Source: Massilia sp. CFBP 13721 (GTDB lineage: Bacteria; Pseudomonadota; Gammaproteobacteria; Burkholderiales; Burkholderiaceae_D). From it: 64,000 bases of DNA. How positions within the stretch are numbered: position 1 is the first letter of the stretch; every line of letters begins with the position of its first letter. The position numbers and the translations under genes are program-made. Under the pieces are notes generated by a model. That model was not told the origin of the DNA and did no database searches. It was given only the letters and a program-made list of their open reading frames with translations. Positions 9,601 through 18,821 of this stretch are shown here, piece after piece. The stretch spans positions 1 to 64,000 of the forward strand of contig NZ_JACYUY010000021.1 in the NCBI RefSeq assembly GCF_014842025.1. Direction: 5' to 3'.

Positions 9601-10470
9601 ATGCTGCCCGCAATCGTCATTGAAAAGCTGCCGCGCCTGGTGCGCGCGATCAAGCTGCTGCCGACCCAGGCCGACGCCGACGAAGCGATCGGCCTGGCCG
9701 ACGAACTCGCGTCGATCACCGCCATGGTGGCCGAGAAGTTCACCAACGACCGCACCGCCGAAGGCATCCAGCGCGCGCTGCTGCTTACCGTCGGCGGCAT
9801 GTCGCTCGGCCTCGAGCACCTGTGCGACGACGACAGTGACGAGACCGCGCTCGACATCCTCATTACGGACGGCGCCGAGTACGTGTTCCAGGCGGGCTTC
9901 CGCATGATCCGCGAACTGGCGGCCCTGCCCGAGGACAGCCTGGTCGGCGAATACGACAGCGACCCGGTGTATGCGGGGCGGCGCCTGAAGGAACTGTTCG
10001 TCGACATCTGCACCGCCGACCCGGGCGAATCCTGGAGCGGCTACGAGCGCTACCTGGGCCAGGTGCGCCAGCGCGAAAGCGTTCAGGCGATCGTCGACGC
10101 CGCCAAATGGCTGCGCAAGAACCACTACGAAGGCCCGGTCAACGATCCCGACCTGAATGCCGAAGGCGTGATCGCGCTGGCGGTGATCTTCGCGGTGGAC
10201 GGCGGCACCATCCACGCCCGCGCCGGCCAGAAGGACTTCGAGCGCTTCGTGAAAGCGGTCCGCAAGAACAATCCCGACTACGAGACAGGCTGGGCCGCCT
10301 TCCTCGACAAGGTGCCGGCGCCGCACCGCGCCATCATCGCCGAGCGCGTGCAAACCTACCGCGAGCACTGCACGGTCCTGCAAAGCATCCGCACCAAGGC
10401 GCCGATGACCCAGCTCATCGCCGAGCTGGAGAACTATGCGGGGTCGGAACTGGATACCGAGTATCCGTAA
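9601..10470 (+). CDS. Hypothetical protein, last gene of J-domain operon
   Basis: A 289-residue, mostly helical, soluble protein. It starts with LPAIVIEKLPRLVRAIKLLP and contains ITAMVAEKFTNDRTAEGIQR; I cannot assign a family. An alternative start is GTG 9583, which overlaps the preceding stop as GTGA (4 bp); ATG 9601 has a modest GAGCGGA upstream. Following the J-domain gene and two other hypotheticals with no gaps, it likely works in the same process. A REP-like repeat cluster follows the gene. Confidence 0.72.
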   Translation: MLPAIVIEKLPRLVRAIKLLPTQADADEAIGLADELASITAMVAEKFTNDRTAEGIQRALLLTVGGMSLGLEHLCDDDSDETALDILITDGAEYVFQAGFRMIRELAALPEDSLVGEYDSDPVYAGRRLKELFVDICTADPGESWSGYERYLGQVRQRESVQAIVDAAKWLRKNHYEGPVNDPDLNAEGVIALAVIFAVDGGTIHARAGQKDFERFVKAVRKNNPDYETGWAAFLDKVPAPHRAIIAERVQTYREHCTVLQSIRTKAPMTQLIAELENYAGSELDTEYP

Positions 10471-10491
10471 AGGGCGTTGAACACGTTTGTC

Positions 10492-10605
10492 GTAGGGTGG
10501 GCCGGGCCGCGCAGGACCCTGTGCCCACGCGGACGTGTGCATCCCTTTTACCTTTAATTGGGCGACGTAAGGTGGGCGGGTCCCCCGCCCACGCGTTCAA
10601 CGCAC
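10492..10605. repeat. Two REP-like heads in the same orientation
   Basis: GTAGGGTGGGCC...GCCCACGCG at 10492-10531 and GTAAGGTGGGCGGG...CCCGCCCACGCGTT at 10567-10604. Each head can fold as a GC-rich hairpin. Unlike most loci here the two heads are direct rather than inverted. They fill the gap between the J-domain operon and the MFS gene. Confidence 0.8.
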
Positions 10606-10703
10606 GCCCGCATCATCGTCAACACGCCGCCGGAAAAACCGCTCCCGCCAACGCCCCCTCCCGTTTTTCGCTATCATTGGCAGTCCAGTTCCACACCATC
10701 TCC

Positions 10704-11921
10704 ATGTCTTCTCCCGCCATCGCCGCCGGCAGCGCCGACTTCAAACGCATCAACCGCGCCATGGCCTTCGGTGGCTTCTCCACCTTCGCGCTGCTCTACA
10801 GCGTCCAGCCGTTGATGCCGCTGCTGGCACGCGACTTCGCCCTCACACCCGCGCAAAGCAGCCTGGCCCTGTCGATCTCCACCGCCGCGCTGGCGATCTC
10901 GCTGCTGGTCTCGAGCGTGCTGTCCGAACGCTTCGGCCGCAAGCCGCTGATGGCCGCCTCCATGTTCAGCGGCGGCCTGCTCACGCTGCTCGCCGCCTTC
11001 ACCAGCGACTACACCCAGCTCCTGCTGCTGCGCGCGCTGCTCGGCTTCATGCTGGGCGGGATGCCGGCCGTGGCGATGGCCTACCTGAGCGAAGAAATCG
11101 AAGGCAGCTCGCTCGGACTGGCGATGGGCATGTACATCAGCGGCAGCGCCTTCGGCGGCATGTTCGGGCGCGTGCTGGCGTCGGTGATCAGCGACTTCTG
11201 GTCGTGGCGCGCGGCGCTGGCCGTGCTCGGTGCGGCCGGGCTGTATGCGGCCTGGGAATTCTGGCGCAGCCTGCCGGGCTCGAAACGCTTCCGGCCGGGG
11301 CAGGGCGGTTTTACCGGCCTGGTCGAGGGCTTGCGCCGCCACGCGCGCGACGCGGGTTTGCCGTGGTTGTTCGCCTTGTCCTTCCTGCTGATGGGTTCAT
11401 TCGTGAGCCTGTACAACTACATCGGCTACCGCCTGCTCGGCCCCGAATTCGGCCTGCGTCCGAGCGCGGTCGGCGCCTTGTCGGTGCTGTACCTGCTCGG
11501 CATCTTCAGTTCGGTCTGGGCCGGCCGCCTGGCCGACCGCCTGGGCCGGCGCAACGTGCTGTGGCTGGTGATGTCGGTGATGTTCGCCGGGCTGTTGCTG
11601 ACGCTGTTTGGAAACCTGCCGGCGGTCGTGGCCGGCGTCGGCCTGTACACCTTCGGCTTCTTCGCTACCCACTCGGTCGCCAGCAGTTGGGTCGGCCGCC
11701 GCGCGCGCGCACCGCAAGCCCTGGCCTCGGCGCTGTACCTGTTCTTCTATTACCTCGGATCAAGCGTGGTCGGCTGGTTCGGCGGCTACATGTGGGAGCA
11801 CGGCGGCTGGCCCGGCGTGGTCGGCCTGCTGGGCTTGGTCCTGGCAGGCGCCATGCTGATCGCATTGCGCCTGCGCAGCCTGGCGCCGCTGGAACCGGTC
11901 ACTCCCGCGCCGCCTGGCTGA
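10704..11921 (+). CDS. MFS transporter (YnfM/arabinose-efflux type)
   Basis: A 405-residue integral membrane protein with about 12 hydrophobic segments. MFS loop signatures are visible: SERFGRKPLM after TM2 and a second ADRLGRRNV in the C-terminal half. Family knowledge: this branch (YnfM-like) exports small molecules by proton antiport; the substrate is unknown. ATG 10704 is chosen because the protein then starts with a normal short cytoplasmic tail (MSSPAIAAGSADFKRINRAM); the reading frame is open much further upstream without protein-like sequence. Confidence 0.85.
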   Translation: MSSPAIAAGSADFKRINRAMAFGGFSTFALLYSVQPLMPLLARDFALTPAQSSLALSISTAALAISLLVSSVLSERFGRKPLMAASMFSGGLLTLLAAFTSDYTQLLLLRALLGFMLGGMPAVAMAYLSEEIEGSSLGLAMGMYISGSAFGGMFGRVLASVISDFWSWRAALAVLGAAGLYAAWEFWRSLPGSKRFRPGQGGFTGLVEGLRRHARDAGLPWLFALSFLLMGSFVSLYNYIGYRLLGPEFGLRPSAVGALSVLYLLGIFSSVWAGRLADRLGRRNVLWLVMSVMFAGLLLTLFGNLPAVVAGVGLYTFGFFATHSVASSWVGRRARAPQALASALYLFFYYLGSSVVGWFGGYMWEHGGWPGVVGLLGLVLAGAMLIALRLRSLAPLEPVTPAPPG

Positions 11922-12073
11922 AGTCAGCTGACCTTTGATGCAGGTCATACCTGCACACCGCATCGCCATCTTTCCCTCCGGTAGCATTGACGATTGGTAA
12001 GCATCCAGCTTGCCGTTGATTCGTTAGATCAAGGAGTCATGCGGATGGCATTGCTACTCAGGGCGGCGACAGC

Positions 12074-14866
12074 ATGAACGCGCCCGGCGTTTCTTCCCTC
12101 GGCCTGTTCGGCACAGGCCTTTCCCAGCACGCACGGCTCATCACCCTCACCAGCAGCCAGGACAGCGACCTGCCCGAAGCGCTGGCCGCCGAAGCGTTTA
12201 CCGGCCGCGAGGCGGTCAACGAACTGTTCCGCTTCGACGTCGATGCGCTCAGCACCTCGGCCGACCTCGACATCGACGCCTTTATCGGCGAAGCGTTGAC
12301 GCTCGGCCTGCTGCAACCCGACGGCAGCAGACGCACCTGGCACGGCTTGTGTACCGACGCCGCCTGGCTCGGCGCCGACGGCGGCGTTGCGCGCTACCGC
12401 CTGCGCCTGGAACCGGCACTGGCGCTGCTGGCCCTGCGCCGCGACAGCTACATCTTCCAGGACAAGAACGCGCGCGAGATCGTCACCGAACTGCTGGCCG
12501 ATTACCCGCAAATCGCTTTCGACTTCGACATCACGCAAGACCTGCCGGCACGCGCCATCTGCACCCAATACCGCGAAAGCGACCTCGAATTCCTTATCCG
12601 CCTGCTGGCTTCCGAAGGCCTCAGCTGGCGCTTCGAACACGAACCGGCAGGTAGGCATCGTCTCATCATTTTCGACAGCCGCGCCATTGCGCCCACCACA
12701 CCCGGCGGCGACGTCATCCGCTTCCACGGCGTGCGCGCCACCGAACGCGACGACGCCATCAACGGCTTCAGCGCCCGCCGCAAGCTTGCCGCGAATGCCG
12801 TCGCCATCAGCAGCTGGGACCCGGCGCAACTGGTGGCCCCAGGGTGCGAGCAGCGCTCGAACCTGGATGCGGGCGATGTGCCGACCCTGTGGCTGTTCGA
12901 CGGCAGCGGCGAACGCATCGCCAGTTCGCGCGACGCCGCCGACACGCACAGCGAATTGATGCTGCAGGCGCTGGAGTTCTACAACAAGGTCTTCGAAGGC
13001 AGCGGCGCCGCACGCAGACTCGCTGCGGGATATACCTTTCAGCTGACCCAGCATAGCCGCTATCCCGCTGGCGAGAACGCATTTAAGGTTCTGTGGGTGC
13101 GCCACGAAGCGCGCAACAACTTCGATACCGGCATCGCCCAGACCGCACGCGGCGGCATCGAACGCGGCACCTACCGCAACAGCTTCGGCTGCGCGCGCGA
13201 CACGGTCGCCATCGTCCCGGCGCTGACCGCCGCACCACACACGATCACCGCACCCGGCGCGCAATGCGCGCTGGTTGTCGGTCTTGCTGATTCGGTCGCC
13301 ACCACTACGCGCGACCACCAGGTGCGCATCCAGTTCGCCTGGCAGCGCGGGAGCCGTCCGAACGCCTGCGGCCTGGCGCACGACACCGACGACAAGGGCT
13401 GCGCGCCCGGCGACGAACGCTCCGGCACCTGGGTGCGCGTGGCCGAAGCCTTGGCCGGCCCCAACTGGGGCACGCTGTTCACGCCACGTCTCGGCACCGA
13501 AGTGCTGGTCGACTTCATCGAAGGCGACATCGACCGCCCCGTCATCGTAGCCCAGCTCTTCACCGGCGCCGACCTGCCGCCATTCTCCGCCGGCGTTGAT
13601 TCGAGCGTGAATCACGTAGGCACCCTGTCCGGCATCCACAGCCACAACTTCGACGGCGGCGGCTACAACCAGTGGCAACTCGACGACACCGCCGGCCAGG
13701 TGCGCACGCGGCTCGCCACCAGCACGGCCAGCACGCAACTGAACCTCGGCTACCTGATCCAGCAGTCGCCCGGCTCCGCCCAGCGTGGCGCCTATCGGGG
13801 CAGCGGCTTCGAACTGCGCACCGACGCCTGGGGTGTCGTGCGCGGCGGCGAAGGCGTCTTGCTGTCGACCAGCGCGCGTTCGCAGCAGGGCTGCGGCGTG
13901 ACCTCGACGCAGATGGATGCGCACGAAGCCGTGTCGCTGCTGAAGGGCGCCGAGTCGCTCTGCAACACGCTGGGCGACGCGGCGGCGCAGCAGCAGGCGC
14001 TGTTCAGCAAGGACGCAGCCAAGGCGCAAGCCGACTTCATCGCGCAGATCGACCCCAAGGAAAAGGGCAAGCATGCCGGCACGGTCAATGGTCAGACCGC
14101 GCTCAAGGCGAAAAGCGGATCACGCGAGTTCGACGCCGAGCAGCCGGTCGAAAAATTCGGCTCTGCCATCGTGCTGATGGACTCCGCAGCCAGCATCAAC
14201 TGGGCGACGCCGGCCTCGACCGTCATATACGCCGGCCAGCAGCTGAATTGGACCGCGCAGTCGGACCTGCACATGACGGCGGCGCATACGGTGTCGTCGG
14301 TTGCAGCCAATGCGGCCAGCCTGTTTACGTATGGTGGCGGCATCCAGGCAATTGCCGGAAATGGGCCGGTATCCCTGCAGGCGCATACGGACCAACTCGA
14401 GATCGTGGCGAACAAGGAGGTCACCGTGATCTCGGTGAATGACTGCATCGAGATCAAGGCCAAGGAAAAGATCGTGCTGCAGGCGGGGCAATCGGCGGTA
14501 ACGCTGGAAGGCGGAAATATTACGTTTGCTTGTCCGGGGAAGTTTTCGGTCAAGGGCGGGAAGCATGTCTTTGATCAGCGTGCCAACGCTGCTGCTGAAC
14601 TAAAACCGCTTCCTACTCGTTTGGCGACGATACCGAGCGAGAGCATAGGCCCATTGCAGTCCGCACAATACGACGAGCAAATCGTCTACATGGATGCGCA
14701 TGGCACCGCAATCGAAGACATTCCTTTCCGTGTGATCAATAAGTCAGACGAAGCTCAGCGTCTGGTAAATAACACCCCGACGGACGGCGAGTTGGATCGC
14801 TTATCTACACCAGAGGCGCAGCCCATCGAATACGCCCTGCGCTATGCCGAATTCAGGATTAAATAG
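12074..14866 (+). CDS. vgrG: Type VI secretion system VgrG spike with DUF2345 and TTR-like tail
   Basis: The 930-residue protein has the VgrG plan. Its gp27-like base comes first (RLITLTSSQDSDLPEALAAE; REAVNELFRFDVDALS), then a gp5/OB-fold needle base (WVRVAEALAGPNWGTLFTPR; GTEVLVDFIEGDIDRPVIVA), and a DUF2345 region at about 690-840. The last 90 residues (QIVYMDAHGTAIEDIPFRVI, then TPTDGELDRLS) resemble a transthyretin-like adaptor that docks effectors in other VgrGs (from memory of the family). No other T6SS structural genes are in the window, so this is an orphan vgrG island. Cargo genes follow on the same strand. Confidence 0.95.
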   Translation: MNAPGVSSLGLFGTGLSQHARLITLTSSQDSDLPEALAAEAFTGREAVNELFRFDVDALSTSADLDIDAFIGEALTLGLLQPDGSRRTWHGLCTDAAWLGADGGVARYRLRLEPALALLALRRDSYIFQDKNAREIVTELLADYPQIAFDFDITQDLPARAICTQYRESDLEFLIRLLASEGLSWRFEHEPAGRHRLIIFDSRAIAPTTPGGDVIRFHGVRATERDDAINGFSARRKLAANAVAISSWDPAQLVAPGCEQRSNLDAGDVPTLWLFDGSGERIASSRDAADTHSELMLQALEFYNKVFEGSGAARRLAAGYTFQLTQHSRYPAGENAFKVLWVRHEARNNFDTGIAQTARGGIERGTYRNSFGCARDTVAIVPALTAAPHTITAPGAQCALVVGLADSVATTTRDHQVRIQFAWQRGSRPNACGLAHDTDDKGCAPGDERSGTWVRVAEALAGPNWGTLFTPRLGTEVLVDFIEGDIDRPVIVAQLFTGADLPPFSAGVDSSVNHVGTLSGIHSHNFDGGGYNQWQLDDTAGQVRTRLATSTASTQLNLGYLIQQSPGSAQRGAYRGSGFELRTDAWGVVRGGEGVLLSTSARSQQGCGVTSTQMDAHEAVSLLKGAESLCNTLGDAAAQQQALFSKDAAKAQADFIAQIDPKEKGKHAGTVNGQTALKAKSGSREFDAEQPVEKFGSAIVLMDSAASINWATPASTVIYAGQQLNWTAQSDLHMTAAHTVSSVAANAASLFTYGGGIQAIAGNGPVSLQAHTDQLEIVANKEVTVISVNDCIEIKAKEKIVLQAGQSAVTLEGGNITFACPGKFSVKGGKHVFDQRANAAAELKPLPTRLATIPSESIGPLQSAQYDEQIVYMDAHGTAIEDIPFRVINKSDEAQRLVNNTPTDGELDRLSTPEAQPIEYALRYAEFRIK

Positions 14867-14886
14867 TGAGCTTGCTATAAAGGTGA

Positions 14887-16320
14887 ATGATGGCCAAGAT
14901 GGAAGAGAAGGGTGTGTCAATCGAAGTTCTCGGGACGTGTACAACCAACACAACGGAGGGGTCGCAGCACGATGCGAAGGTCGAGTACCCGCATTTATGG
15001 TCATATGCGCAGCAAGCAGCACTGATCGCAGTGAGCGACAAGAATAATCAGGATGGGCGGTATCACTTGATCCAAGATCCTGAGCGTAGAGCGAAAAGGA
15101 TTGCTGGCCATTACGCATATCTATATTTTGAAAGCACCAAAAAATCGAATGGTGAGCTGCAGTTCTACTGGCCGGCGCTGGCCGCCTTTGTTGTCAAAGA
15201 CATTGTCGAAGCGTACCGCTTCACTCGCGAAGACGTACTTCAGCGCGAGTGGAAGGATCTGGCGAGTGTATTTCGCAACTCGAGTATGTCAGATGTCGGT
15301 AGCGTGATGATGACCGACGATTCGCCCTATCAACATGCGCTAAGAACATATTGCGCACTTGCAAAGGGAAATCTATGGTTATTCATGGATATTTATCCTT
15401 GGTACTCTTTCTTTCTCGAATTTGGAATTAATAAAGGCGGAAGCCTGAGCAGAAAGCGGCTGGAGGCAGGACCACCGGAACGGAATTGGGAAACATATCA
15501 AAAGGCATCGAAAAGCGCCATTGAAGAGCTCCCATTCGGACCAAGTTGGATGTCTCGTCTCAGCGAACGACTGCGGAGCGACCCTGTATACAAAACAGCA
15601 CGTGCGTACTTCGATCATCCACCGAGTTGGTCACCGCAAGCGGGGTATGGTCAGTACAGTGTGCTCGAATACCAGGCAAGTGCATATTGCAGAACGCACG
15701 TAAAAGAATTCGATAACGGTTATCGAGCACCATCAAGTATTTATTGGGCAAAATTTAAGCAAGCCTTTTACATCATGGAAGCAGAGCGCGGCGAGTTAAC
15801 GCGTATCGCAAATGACGCCGCGTCGATAGCTTCTTTAATTAAATTACGTCGTTTTACCGTAACTCCGGAAGTTATAAAAAGTTACGAGCATATTTTGACT
15901 GAATATTCTGAGCGCTCCAAAGAGAAAAAGGCCGAACACCAGCGTAAAGAGCTCATATCCATCGCAAATCAGGAACAGATTAATGTCTTGCAGCCGCTAA
16001 TCTATAATGACTCTCTGCTAAAAAAGACAATGGACGTCAATCATCGGTTTAGTCGGCTTACGAATGGATGGCTTTCTCCGAATTTTAAGGTTGTTTATAG
16101 TGCATCACCACAAAACAGCGATCCCGAACTTGAAACCGTTTTCGACGCGCCAACGTCTATGAAGGAACGGCTAATCGGTGAAAGACAAAGTTTGCCTGAT
16201 ATGAATGATAGGATGGAATTTGTAAGTAAAATTGCAAAGCAATTTAATTTTTTGATGTCCACGCGCCGCAGCTATATGGATGGGGAGTTATCGAAAATAT
16301 TGCATTGGGTCTCAGCATGA
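14887..16320 (+). CDS. VgrG-linked effector candidate (possibly DUF2515-like)
   Basis: A 477-residue soluble protein starting 20 bp after vgrG, with AAGGTG before the ATG. Its segments HLWSYAQQAALIAV, RRAKRIAGHYAYLYF, FYWPALAAFVVKDIVEAYRF and KGNLWLFMDIYPWYSFF resemble, from memory, VgrG-associated proteins annotated DUF2515; I could not run a search. No obvious catalytic motif, signal peptide or PAAR domain. Base composition is clearly richer in A+T than the flanking genes. Position directly behind a VgrG with a TTR-like tail makes it the likely cargo. Alternative: an accessory or chaperone protein. Confidence 0.6.
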   Translation: MMAKMEEKGVSIEVLGTCTTNTTEGSQHDAKVEYPHLWSYAQQAALIAVSDKNNQDGRYHLIQDPERRAKRIAGHYAYLYFESTKKSNGELQFYWPALAAFVVKDIVEAYRFTREDVLQREWKDLASVFRNSSMSDVGSVMMTDDSPYQHALRTYCALAKGNLWLFMDIYPWYSFFLEFGINKGGSLSRKRLEAGPPERNWETYQKASKSAIEELPFGPSWMSRLSERLRSDPVYKTARAYFDHPPSWSPQAGYGQYSVLEYQASAYCRTHVKEFDNGYRAPSSIYWAKFKQAFYIMEAERGELTRIANDAASIASLIKLRRFTVTPEVIKSYEHILTEYSERSKEKKAEHQRKELISIANQEQINVLQPLIYNDSLLKKTMDVNHRFSRLTNGWLSPNFKVVYSASPQNSDPELETVFDAPTSMKERLIGERQSLPDMNDRMEFVSKIAKQFNFLMSTRRSYMDGELSKILHWVSA

Positions 16321-17162
16321 AGCGATACGTAGTTTCTATAATTTTCGCAGGAATATGTGTTGTGATCCTAGTTCAAATTTCAGGAGGAAAGACAATGCGT
16401 GAAGTGCAAATTGATATTGGTAAAAACATCGCGGCAACGGCAAAAGCGAGCGGTGCAGCAGGTTTCTCTGTTCAAAATATTGATGGGCTGATGATGTACG
16501 ATGCGAATCGATTATCCCTTGACGTTCCTGTGCGCTACACCCGACCTGGCTACGAAATTGCCCTTGCGCCTACTTTTTCTTTAACGATGTACGCAGATAA
16601 AAGAATCAACAATAATCTATCTGTTCATACCGCTGCTTTGCAAGTCAGTACCAGGGCAATCAAGACGCATGTGGCTGCACAGGAGTTTGTAAGGAAAGTC
16701 ATATTGCAGTTTAAAAAGGGAAAGTGGCAACGTTATATTAATAGGTTGTGCCCAGCGGTAACAGGTCGATCATCGATTCTGGATGAAAAGGGCGAAGTGG
16801 CCCAGATAGGTGCATGCGCACTCGATCCAGATTATCAGTTATCAGATCAAGAATGGGCGCAACTGATGCCTTCAGTGCAAAATTATGAATGGGTCGGAGA
16901 TGGCGTGTTAGCAAAATTAACGGTCAGCTATAATGATTTCGGCCGAGGACTGGATTACTCAATCGATCTGGATTTCGATGATCTTGATCTAAAAATAAAA
17001 AGAGAGCGAGAGAATTTAAGTCAAGAATTGACTCAGGGAGATGCAAAAGGGTGGAAGAGTACTGAAAAACATCTAGAGTATGTAGCCGAGATGAAGTCTA
17101 GGGTGAGCATCTTGGAGAAGAATGCGTTAGCACGTGGAGATAGCATAATCCCACGTCAATAA
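16317..17162 (+). CDS. Membrane-anchored protein next to effector candidate
   Basis: The 281-residue product begins with a hydrophobic segment (YVVSIIFAGICVVILVQI) that is a signal anchor. The rest is hydrophilic and likely periplasmic, with Cys residues at NRLCPAVTGR and IGACALDPDY that could pair. The start ATG 16317 overlaps the upstream stop in an ATGA arrangement, a sign of tight coupling. A periplasmic, membrane-tethered product encoded immediately after a T6SS cargo gene is typical of an immunity protein, but a second effector subunit cannot be excluded. Low-GC composition as in the neighbour. No family recognised. Confidence 0.55.
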   Translation: MKRYVVSIIFAGICVVILVQISGGKTMREVQIDIGKNIAATAKASGAAGFSVQNIDGLMMYDANRLSLDVPVRYTRPGYEIALAPTFSLTMYADKRINNNLSVHTAALQVSTRAIKTHVAAQEFVRKVILQFKKGKWQRYINRLCPAVTGRSSILDEKGEVAQIGACALDPDYQLSDQEWAQLMPSVQNYEWVGDGVLAKLTVSYNDFGRGLDYSIDLDFDDLDLKIKRERENLSQELTQGDAKGWKSTEKHLEYVAEMKSRVSILEKNALARGDSIIPRQ

Positions 17163-17247
17163 TGTGGCTTCCAGTATTTCGCCTATTGTTGATCTTTGCT
17201 GGCCGACTTTCATGTAATGGAAGGTAAGTCTGAGTTGAGATAAATTA

Positions 17248-17745
17248 ATGAAAAATAATTTTCATTGTTTGAAGTTGGCCGTCTTGCTGATAATATTGTT
17301 AATTGGATGTGAGTCAGATGGCAGAAATAAGTCGTCGGGGAATGTAGCCGAGTTCAAGGATTTGGTATTGCTTGATTATTCAATCAGTAGTATCAGGTGG
17401 GAAGTATTCGGGACACCAGAGCACGTAGGCGGGGTTCCAGGGCCGACTGATTAGGTTACATTGATTGCGGAAGTCACACCAGCCATACATTCGGCAGTCC
17501 CCATTCAGCTGAACGCAGGAACAATCTGGCTTGTGCCCGAGGCAGCCCGGCCATGGCTGACACCTAGATTCAGATCGCTTTTCAATCAATACCGCAATAC
17601 GTCCGTGAAGTTGTCGAGTTTGCCCAGGTGCTATCCTCTGCGAGGCATACTGAAGAAATCTGGGGGGCAAGTTGATGGCTTTGGATGTAACGAAGCGAAT
17701 AGATCGGTTATCTATCTGACCTTGGCAAACTACGCTTCCCCATAA
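17248..17745 (+). pseudogene. Lipoprotein gene interrupted by an in-frame amber codon
   Basis: The first segment starts at ATG 17248 with a lipoprotein signal (LLIILLIGCES, lipobox Cys). It runs to VGGVPGPTD and then TAG at 17452-17454. The same frame continues at once with VTLIAEVTPAIHS and ends at 17745. The join GPTD-stop-VTLIAE looks like a single change in a Tyr codon (TAT or TAC to TAG). Restored length would be about 165 residues. It may be a decayed immunity or partner gene of the vgrG island, a sequencing error, or a rare readthrough case. Confidence 0.65.
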
Positions 17746-17776
17746 AGCAAGTAATTTCATTGCTGAGCCAAATCCT

Positions 17777-18295
17777 ATGAGGCAGTCGATGATGAAGCAG
17801 GCTCTTACAGGATTATTTGCCGCATCAATCGCAGTTCCATGCGCAGCGAAACCTTCTGAGCGCTATCCAAGATTGATGATGCACGGCGAAAGCTATGAAA
17901 ACAGTTGTCACCCGGTTGAGGTCGACAAGCTTCGAAAAACGCTATTGATGAGCAAGGTGAGAAGCGCTGAGCAGTTGTGGCACGCAGTTAACGTGCTCTT
18001 GTGTTCACGAGATAACGGTGCAGACGTCGTCTATATAACGAAAATGTTTCCCTCGAGGATACGCCAGCGGGCTGAGGGGACGGGTGCTGATCCCATCATT
18101 AGTACAGTACAGCGGAGTAGGGCAGTTGTTGATGAGGTGATGGCGAAAGGGCAAGCGTGGGAGGCCACGCTTCGTAATGAGGGCGAAACGGTCACACTGC
18201 AGTATTTCAAGGATGAGGCCTGCGTTCATGGCGTTGATTTTTTGTTTGTCAACCGACGCTGGATGATCGGCGAAATAGGTCAGGCCTGCGACTGA
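17777..18295 (+). CDS. Exported hypothetical protein of the vgrG island
   Basis: A 172-residue protein with an N-terminal signal peptide (LTGLFAASIAVPCAA) and a mature region containing four Cys (NSCHPVEV, LLCSRDNG, DEACVHGVDF, GQACD) that may form two disulphides in the periplasm. The start may be the internal ATG at 17789 or 17792. No family recognised. It closes the low-GC cargo block after vgrG and is a candidate immunity protein (inference from position and export). Confidence 0.55.
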   Translation: MRQSMMKQALTGLFAASIAVPCAAKPSERYPRLMMHGESYENSCHPVEVDKLRKTLLMSKVRSAEQLWHAVNVLLCSRDNGADVVYITKMFPSRIRQRAEGTGADPIISTVQRSRAVVDEVMAKGQAWEATLRNEGETVTLQYFKDEACVHGVDFLFVNRRWMIGEIGQACD

Positions 18296-18375
18296 GCCTC
18301 AAGTTGTCTACAACGCGCACCCCTTTTTGATCCAGCGCTAAACTAACCCACTCACTTCATGTTGAGGAGGTCATC

Positions 18376-18702
18376 ATGCTGCAAGCCAACGAAATTCAGC
18401 AACGCTACAGCCACCTGCAACAAACCATCGGCGAAGCCGAGCAGGCCTGCAGGGCGTCGCAGGATACGCCGCCGGAAATGCGCGATTGCATCGAGCGCAT
18501 TTCACGGGAATTGAAGCAGGCCAGCGCTGTGATGCAGTCGAACGATGAGGCGCGGATCGTGCAATGTGTCGACAGCCTGGAGGACATGGGCGACGAGGCC
18601 AAGCGCATCAGCCGCTCGTCGCCGCAGATGCCGGCGCACCTGGAAGCGGTTGTCACCCGCGTGCACGCCGAGCTGTCCGACTTCAAGCACAAGCTGCACT
18701 AA
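18376..18702 (+). CDS. Small helical hypothetical protein
   Basis: The 108-residue protein is predicted to be a three-helix bundle (QRYSHLQQTIGEAEQAC; ISRELKQASAVMQS; VVTRVHAELSDFKHKL). A strong GAGGAGG ribosome-binding site lies before the ATG. GC content returns to the chromosomal norm, so it belongs to the core genome rather than to the vgrG cargo. I do not recognise a family. It converges with the CoA transferase. Confidence 0.65.
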   Translation: MLQANEIQQRYSHLQQTIGEAEQACRASQDTPPEMRDCIERISRELKQASAVMQSNDEARIVQCVDSLEDMGDEAKRISRSSPQMPAHLEAVVTRVHAELSDFKHKLH

Positions 18703-18771
18703 GCGGTTCATCCAACCGTCATGCCGGCCTTGACGCAGGACGCGCCAGGCCGGCGGACACGGAGCACGACG

Positions 18772-18795
18772 CGCCGGCATGCACGCATGCCGGCG
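18772..18795. terminator. 11-bp inverted repeat between convergent genes
   Basis: CGCCGGCATGC and GCATGCCGGCG are perfectly complementary with two bases between. It sits between the stops of convergent genes at 18702 and 18822. No U-run follows on either strand, so if it is a terminator it is a weak or Rho-dependent one. Confidence 0.4.
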
Positions 18796-18821
18796 TACCA
18801 AGCACGCAAGCGGCCAGCCGC

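Noticed and set aside
12029-14074. 681-residue minus-strand frame opposite vgrG
   Set aside because: Strong VgrG coding on the plus strand; the antisense frame is open because of GC-rich codon use.
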